Below the pieces are notes generated by a model that did not search any database, was not told the origin of the DNA, and was given only the letters and a program-made list of their open reading frames with translations. From the NCBI RefSeq assembly GCF_036541425.1, contig NZ_JAZHFT010000001.1, forward strand, positions 186,001 through 250,000: a DNA stretch of 64,000 bases, read 5' to 3'. The stretch's first letter is position 1. Every line of letters begins with the position of its first letter. This DNA comes from Consotaella aegiceratis (GTDB lineage Bacteria > Pseudomonadota > Alphaproteobacteria > Rhizobiales > Rhizobiaceae). Below are positions 59,923 to 64,000 of the stretch, piece after piece. The position numbers and the translations under genes are program-made.

Positions 59923-62916
59923 TCACGCGCCCGCGGCCTGCAATTCGCGCAGCGCCTGGGCATCGCGCGGCGTCACGTTCGGATAGTCCGGATCGCTGCC
60001 GACCTCTTCCGAGATCTTCCAGGAGCGCGCGCATTTGCGGCCCTTGGCTAACTCCGGCACCACCGAGACGCCGGCCGTGTCGTCCAGGCTGAAGGCGGTG
60101 TCCGGCGCCGGTCCGCCGACGATCTCGATGCCGCTCACGATGGCGATTTCGGCAAAGTCGACCGACGTCGCCAGCGCGCGCAGTTCCGCATCGTCGATGA
60201 AGACGATCGGCGCGGCCTCCAGCGAGGCGCCGATGCGCTTTTCCCGACGCTCCTCTTCCAGCGCGCCCATGACGACGCGGCGCACTCGCTTCAGCTTCTG
60301 CCAGCGCTCGGCCAGCACCGAATCGTGCCATGCCGGGTCGATCGCACGGAACTGTTCGAGGTGCACGGAGACCGCGTCCGGATAGCGCGACAGCCACGCC
60401 TCCTCCATGGTGAAGGGCAGCATCGGGGCGAGCCACGTCACCAGATGGTCGAACAGGGTGCGCACCACCTGGAGCGCCGCCTTGCGCCGCGTCGACGACG
60501 GCGGATCGCAATAGAGCGCGTCCTTGCGGATATCGAAATAGAAGGCCGACAGCTCGACCACCATGAAGTCGAGCAGGGTCCGCGCGATGCGCTTGAAGTC
60601 GAACTCGTCGTAGCCCTTGGTGACGACGCGGTCGAGCTCGGCGATGCGATGCAGCATCAGCCGCTCCAGCTCCGGCATGTCGGCGTGGGCCACCATCTCG
60701 CCCTGGTCGTGGGCGAGCGTGCCGAGCATCCAGCGGATGGTGTTGCGGAGCTTGCGATAGGCATCGACATTGGTCTGGATGATCGTCTTGCCGAGACGCT
60801 GATCCTCCCAGTAGTCGGTGTTCATCACCCAGAGGCGCAGGATGTCGGCGCCCGATTCCTTCATCACGTCCTGCGGAAACACCTGGTTGCCGAGCGACTT
60901 CGACATCTTGCGGCCGTCCTCGGCCATGGTGAAGCCGTGGGTGACGACCGCGTTGTAGGGCGCGCGGCCGCGCGTGCCGCAACTTTCGAGGAGCGAGGAA
61001 TGGAACCAGCCGCGATGCTGGTCGGAGCCTTCCAGATAGACGTCGGCCGGCCATTTGAGGTCGGGCCGGTCCTCCAGCGTGAAGACATGGGTGGAGCCGG
61101 AATCGAACCAGACGTCGAGGATGTCCTTGACCTGGATCCACGGCTCGTTCGCCTTCGACCCGAGGAAGCGCTCGCGCGCGCCCTCGGCGAACCAGGCATC
61201 CGCGCCCTCCGCCTCGAAGGCTTCCAGAACGCGCTTGTTCACGTCCTCGTCCTTCAGGATATTGCCGTCGGCGTCGGCAAAGACGCAGATCGGCACACCC
61301 CAGGCGCGCTGACGCGACAGCACCCAGTCCGGCCGATCCTCTATCATCGCCCGCAGCCGGGTCTGACCGGCCTTCGGCACGAAGCGCGTCTCGTCGATCG
61401 CCTTCAGAGCTCTATGACGAAGCGAGTCGTACAGCCTGTTTCCACCAGCCAGCGTGATCATGTCGTCAGACAGTTGCTTGTCCATGTGGACGAACCACTG
61501 CGGCGTGTTGCGGAAGATCACCGGCTTCTTGGAACGCCAGGAATGCGGATAGGTGTGCTTCAGCCGGCCGCGCGCGAACAGCTTGTCGTCGGCGATCAGC
61601 GCCTCGATGACGGCCTTGTTGGCATCGCCCTTCTTGCCCTTGTCGTCGAGGACGCGCGCCGGCCCACCCTCGCGATCCGGCCCGAAGCCCGGCGCGTCCT
61701 TGGTGTAGAAGCCGGCATCGTCGACCGGGAACGGGATGGCGGTCGGCACGCCGCGCGCTTCCAACTCGCGGGCGTTGTCCATCCACGCGTCGAAGTCCTC
61801 GCGGCCATGGCTCGGCGCGGTATGGACGAAACCCGTGCCGGCATCGTCGGTGACATGCTCGCCGACGATCAGCGGCACGGGGAAGTCGTAGCCGCCGCCG
61901 AGGCCCTTGAGCGGGTGGTCGCAATAGATTCCGGCAAGCTCGGCAGCCGAAACGTTGTGCAAACGCTTGTATTCAAGCTTCGCCTTGGCGAAGCTCTCCG
62001 CCGCCAGGGCATCCGCAAAGATGAGCTTCTCGCCCGGCTGCGGGCCGAAGTCGTTTTCGGCCGCCGCCACCTCGTAGAGGCCGTAAGTGATCCGGTCAGA
62101 ATAGGCGATGGCGCGGTTGCCGGGGATCGTCCAGGGCGTCGTCGTCCAGATGACGATCGACGACGAATGCAGAAGCTCGAGCTTGTCTTCTCGCGAAAGC
62201 ATACCGTCGCTCGTGGACGTGCTCGTGTTTCGAGCCTCCCGAACCGGAAACTTCACCCAGATCGTGTCGGACTCGTAGTCCTGATATTCGACCTCGGCTT
62301 CCGCCAGCGCGGTGCGCTCGACCACCGACCACATCACTGGCTTGGAACCGCGATAGAGCTGGTCCGACATGGCGAACTTCAACAGCTCGCCGGCGATCCG
62401 CGCCTCGGCGTGGAAATTCATCGTCGTATAGGGGTGGTCGAAGTCGCCCTCGATCCCGAGACGCTTGAACTCCTCCGACTGGACCGCGATCCAGTGGGCG
62501 GCGAAGTCGCGGCACTCCTGGCGGAACTCGTTGACCGGTACCTCGTCCTTGTTCTTGCCCTTGGCGCGGTACTCTTCCTCGATCTTCCACTCGATCGGCA
62601 GGCCGTGACAGTCCCAGCCGGGCACGTAGTTGGCATCGTACCCGCGCATCTGGAAGGAACGGGTGATGACGTCCTTCAGGATCTTGTTGAGCGCGTGGCC
62701 GATATGGATGTTGCCGTTGGCATAGGGCGGCCCGTCGTGCAGCACATAGGACGGCCGGTCCCTGGCCGCCTCGCGCAGCTTCTTGTAGAGGCCCATCTCC
62801 TGCCAGCGGGCGACAAGCTCGGGCTCCTTCTTGGGCAGCCCGGCGCGCATCGGAAAATCCGTCTGCGGCAGGTACAGCGTTTTCGAATAGTCGACGGTCT
62901 CGGCGGTATCGTTCAT
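59923..62916 (-). CDS. ileS: Isoleucyl-tRNA synthetase
   Basis: A 997-residue class I synthetase charging tRNA-Ile. The HIGH motif is in PYANGNIHIGHALNK (about 63-77), the editing domain is in the middle, and the KMSKS motif is in DGRKMSKSLGNQ near residue 670. The C-terminus has only a single cysteine near the usual zinc ribbon (RKCARSWKI), so the four-cysteine zinc site of E. coli IleS is missing; this is common in alphaproteobacteria. A Ser/Thr-rich insert lies near 230 (NTSTSTSDGML). It follows ribF in orientation. Confidence 0.97.
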   Translation of the reverse strand: MNDTAETVDYSKTLYLPQTDFPMRAGLPKKEPELVARWQEMGLYKKLREAARDRPSYVLHDGPPYANGNIHIGHALNKILKDVITRSFQMRGYDANYVPGWDCHGLPIEWKIEEEYRAKGKNKDEVPVNEFRQECRDFAAHWIAVQSEEFKRLGIEGDFDHPYTTMNFHAEARIAGELLKFAMSDQLYRGSKPVMWSVVERTALAEAEVEYQDYESDTIWVKFPVREARNTSTSTSDGMLSREDKLELLHSSSIVIWTTTPWTIPGNRAIAYSDRITYGLYEVAAAENDFGPQPGEKLIFADALAAESFAKAKLEYKRLHNVSAAELAGIYCDHPLKGLGGGYDFPVPLIVGEHVTDDAGTGFVHTAPSHGREDFDAWMDNARELEARGVPTAIPFPVDDAGFYTKDAPGFGPDREGGPARVLDDKGKKGDANKAVIEALIADDKLFARGRLKHTYPHSWRSKKPVIFRNTPQWFVHMDKQLSDDMITLAGGNRLYDSLRHRALKAIDETRFVPKAGQTRLRAMIEDRPDWVLSRQRAWGVPICVFADADGNILKDEDVNKRVLEAFEAEGADAWFAEGARERFLGSKANEPWIQVKDILDVWFDSGSTHVFTLEDRPDLKWPADVYLEGSDQHRGWFHSSLLESCGTRGRAPYNAVVTHGFTMAEDGRKMSKSLGNQVFPQDVMKESGADILRLWVMNTDYWEDQRLGKTIIQTNVDAYRKLRNTIRWMLGTLAHDQGEMVAHADMPELERLMLHRIAELDRVVTKGYDEFDFKRIARTLLDFMVVELSAFYFDIRKDALYCDPPSSTRRKAALQVVRTLFDHLVTWLAPMLPFTMEEAWLSRYPDAVSVHLEQFRAIDPAWHDSVLAERWQKLKRVRRVVMGALEEERREKRIGASLEAAPIVFIDDAELRALATSVDFAEIAIVSGIEIVGGPAPDTAFSLDDTAGVSVVPELAKGRKCARSWKISEEVGSDPDYPNVTPRDAQALRELQAAGA

Positions 62917-63244
62917 CGGTGGTCAGCCATGTCGTCGGCCGCGCCAGGACGGACGCGGCACAAAAGAAAGATCGAAAAGAGGGCGCGACGCCAGCATCCC
63001 GACCGCCCATGGCTGAAGCCCTCAGGCGGCCGGGCGGCGAATTCGTCTGAAAAAGACAGGCGTGCGCAGACCGGACATGGCGCCAGCCCATAGCAAGTCC
63101 GGGGACGAAAGGAAAGTTTTTGACAGTGGCAGCGCCAAGCCGTCCGGTTTCGTCGAGTTCGGGATCCTCGACACGCGGGCGGAGGACGACGCGGTCGGGC
63201 GGACGGCGCTCGCTTTGCCTCGCCGTTCCGATGAGGCAGGATGT
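62917..63244. other. Gap between ribF and ileS
   Basis: These 328 bases hold no recognised gene, and I saw no clear terminator. Transcription of ileS may begin here rather than from ribF. No T-box or riboswitch was recognised. Confidence 0.4.
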
Positions 63245-64000
63245 CTAGAAGGCGATCGCCGCGTCGAGTTCGGACAGTGGCCGCGCGCCCGCCAGCAGCG
63301 CCCGCGCCTCCTCGGCGTCGCGATCCATCTGGGCGATCAGTTCGGCCGCGCCGTCGAACTTTTCCTCGCCCCTCAGATAGCCGAACAGCGAGACATGGGC
63401 GGTCTCGCCGTAGAGATCGCCGGCAAAGTCGAAGAGATGCGTCTCGAACAGCACGGCGCCGTTGTCGAAGGTCGGTCGGCGGCCATAGCTCGCCACCCCG
63501 TCGAACAGCCCGCCATCGGACCGGCGATAGCGCACGGCATAGACGCCCTGCTTGAGCAGGCGTTCCGGCCCCAGTTCCATGTTGGCCGTCGGATAGCCGA
63601 GGGTGCGGCCGAGTTGCTGTCCGGGCATCACGGTGGCCTCGATGGTCCAGCGATAGCCGAGAAGACCGGCCGCCTCCGCGACTTCGCCGGCGGCCAGACG
63701 ATCGCGCACGCGACTGGACGAAATGGTGGCACCGCCCTCGTCGAAGAAGGCGTCGATGCGCGTGACGCCGAACCCCTTGGCTGCGCCGCGCTCGATCAGA
63801 AAGTCGGGCGTGCCCGAACGCCGGGCGCCGAAATGGAAGTCGAAGCCGATGACCACGTGACGCGCGCCGAGCGCCTCGACCAGGACACGGTCGACGAAGG
63901 CCTCGGCCGTCAGGGAGGCGAAGGCCTCGTCGAAGGGCTGCTCGACGACGGCGTCGAAGCCGAGCGCGGCGAGCAGGCGCGCCTTCATCGCTGCCGGCGT
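63245..64000 (-). CDS. ribF: Bifunctional riboflavin kinase / FAD synthetase, 5' end beyond window
   Basis: The 3' part (251 residues) of RibF, which phosphorylates riboflavin to FMN and adenylates it to FAD. The end of the nucleotidyltransferase domain is visible (GFDFHFGARRSGTPDFL and ISSSRVRDRLAAGEV), then the kinase domain with LGYPTANMELG, GVYAVR, YGRRPTFDNG and the catalytic Glu in ETHLFDF. The frame runs off the window end (about 60-70 residues missing by comparison with family length). On the same strand as ileS, as in most bacteria. Confidence 0.93.
   Translation of the reverse strand, partial: TPAAMKARLLAALGFDAVVEQPFDEAFASLTAEAFVDRVLVEALGARHVVIGFDFHFGARRSGTPDFLIERGAAKGFGVTRIDAFFDEGGATISSSRVRDRLAAGEVAEAAGLLGYRWTIEATVMPGQQLGRTLGYPTANMELGPERLLKQGVYAVRYRRSDGGLFDGVASYGRRPTFDNGAVLFETHLFDFAGDLYGETAHVSLFGYLRGEEKFDGAAELIAQMDRDAEEARALLAGARPLSELDAAIAF

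Noticed and set aside
58300..60092. A 594-residue plus-strand frame downstream of the tadA start
   Set aside because: It overlaps tadA in another frame and the lipoprotein and ileS genes antisense, with no domain.
60325..63093. A 922-residue plus-strand open frame over ileS
   Set aside because: Antisense shadow of ileS, whose HIGH and KMSKS motifs are on the minus strand.
1..64000. tRNA, rRNA, CRISPR array or prophage
   Set aside because: No cloverleaf-like block, rRNA segment, regularly spaced short repeats with spacers, or phage structural genes were seen on reading both strands.

Overview
The window is a GC-rich chromosomal segment of an alphaproteobacterium, most likely order Hyphomicrobiales (Rhizobiales). 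The evidence is gene content and order: a twin-transmembrane HIG1 protein, imuA-imuB-dnaE2 behind a GAAC-N7-GAAC LexA box, a GGAAC-N17-GTT EcfG-like promoter, a tadA / pseudouridine synthase / rsmD block, ribF-ileS, and a CowN protein typical of diazotrophs. I cannot name the genus. No rRNA, tRNA or CRISPR was seen. About 57 protein genes are supported, one of them split by an insertion sequence.

Layout. 0-10 kb: HIG1-like membrane protein, AEC permease, APH-fold kinase-like protein, flavoprotein, YcxB-like protein, a higBA toxin-antitoxin pair, an AT-rich AAC(6')-like acetyltransferase (probable import), gluQ, an AlkA-type glycosylase, HNH nuclease, SDR and GNAT. 10.1-15.8 kb: the SOS mutasome imuA-imuB-dnaE2. 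16-20.4 kb: an RND efflux pair (adaptor and pump, no outer-membrane channel). 20.6-24 kb: a DUF4173 membrane protein coupled to a two-component system. 24-30 kb: hydroxypyruvate isomerase-like protein, RpiR regulator, YcaQ-like glycosylase, dienelactone hydrolase, a roughly 0.9-kb gap holding only a possible leader peptide, and a P-loop kinase.

29.6-35.1 kb (minus strand) is a terminal-oxidase operon: subunit II fused to cytochrome c, subunit I fused to III, a small membrane protein and a three-haem cytochrome. It contains a 26-bp perfect inverted repeat in its only long internal gap. 35.4-37.3 kb: metallopeptidase, DUF1737 protein, leuD, RidA. 37.3-39.6 kb: an MscS-type channel gene split by a complete ISAs1-type element with a 10-bp target duplication; removing the element restores the frame. 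39.7-43 kb: VOC protein, isoaspartyl-methyltransferase-like protein, a FosA-GNAT fusion, TM2 protein, and a small protein resembling part of the repeat protein described below.

43-46.3 kb: a fasciclin protein divergent from an ECF sigma/anti-sigma pair, then leuB. 46.3-48.4 kb: a very acidic protein with about 13 FDPxSLL-type repeats, divergent from a ferritin-like stress protein across a region with two near-identical 24-bp repeats and an EcfG-like promoter. 48.7-53 kb: asd, alpha/beta hydrolase, cowN, OmpA lipoprotein, patatin. 53-64 kb: two M16 peptidases, rsmD, a long basic pseudouridine synthase, tadA, a lipoprotein, ileS and the 3' part of ribF, which runs off the window.

Themes: DNA damage and mutagenesis (imuABC, AlkA, YcaQ), drug detoxification candidates (FosA-GNAT, AAC(6')-like, RND, APH-like), alternative respiration (cox operon), leucine synthesis (leuD, leuB) and translation or RNA modification (gluQ, tadA, rsmD, pseudouridine synthase, ileS). 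The most novel-looking items are the FDP-repeat acidic protein with its small relative and repeat-bearing control region, and the FosA-GNAT fusion.
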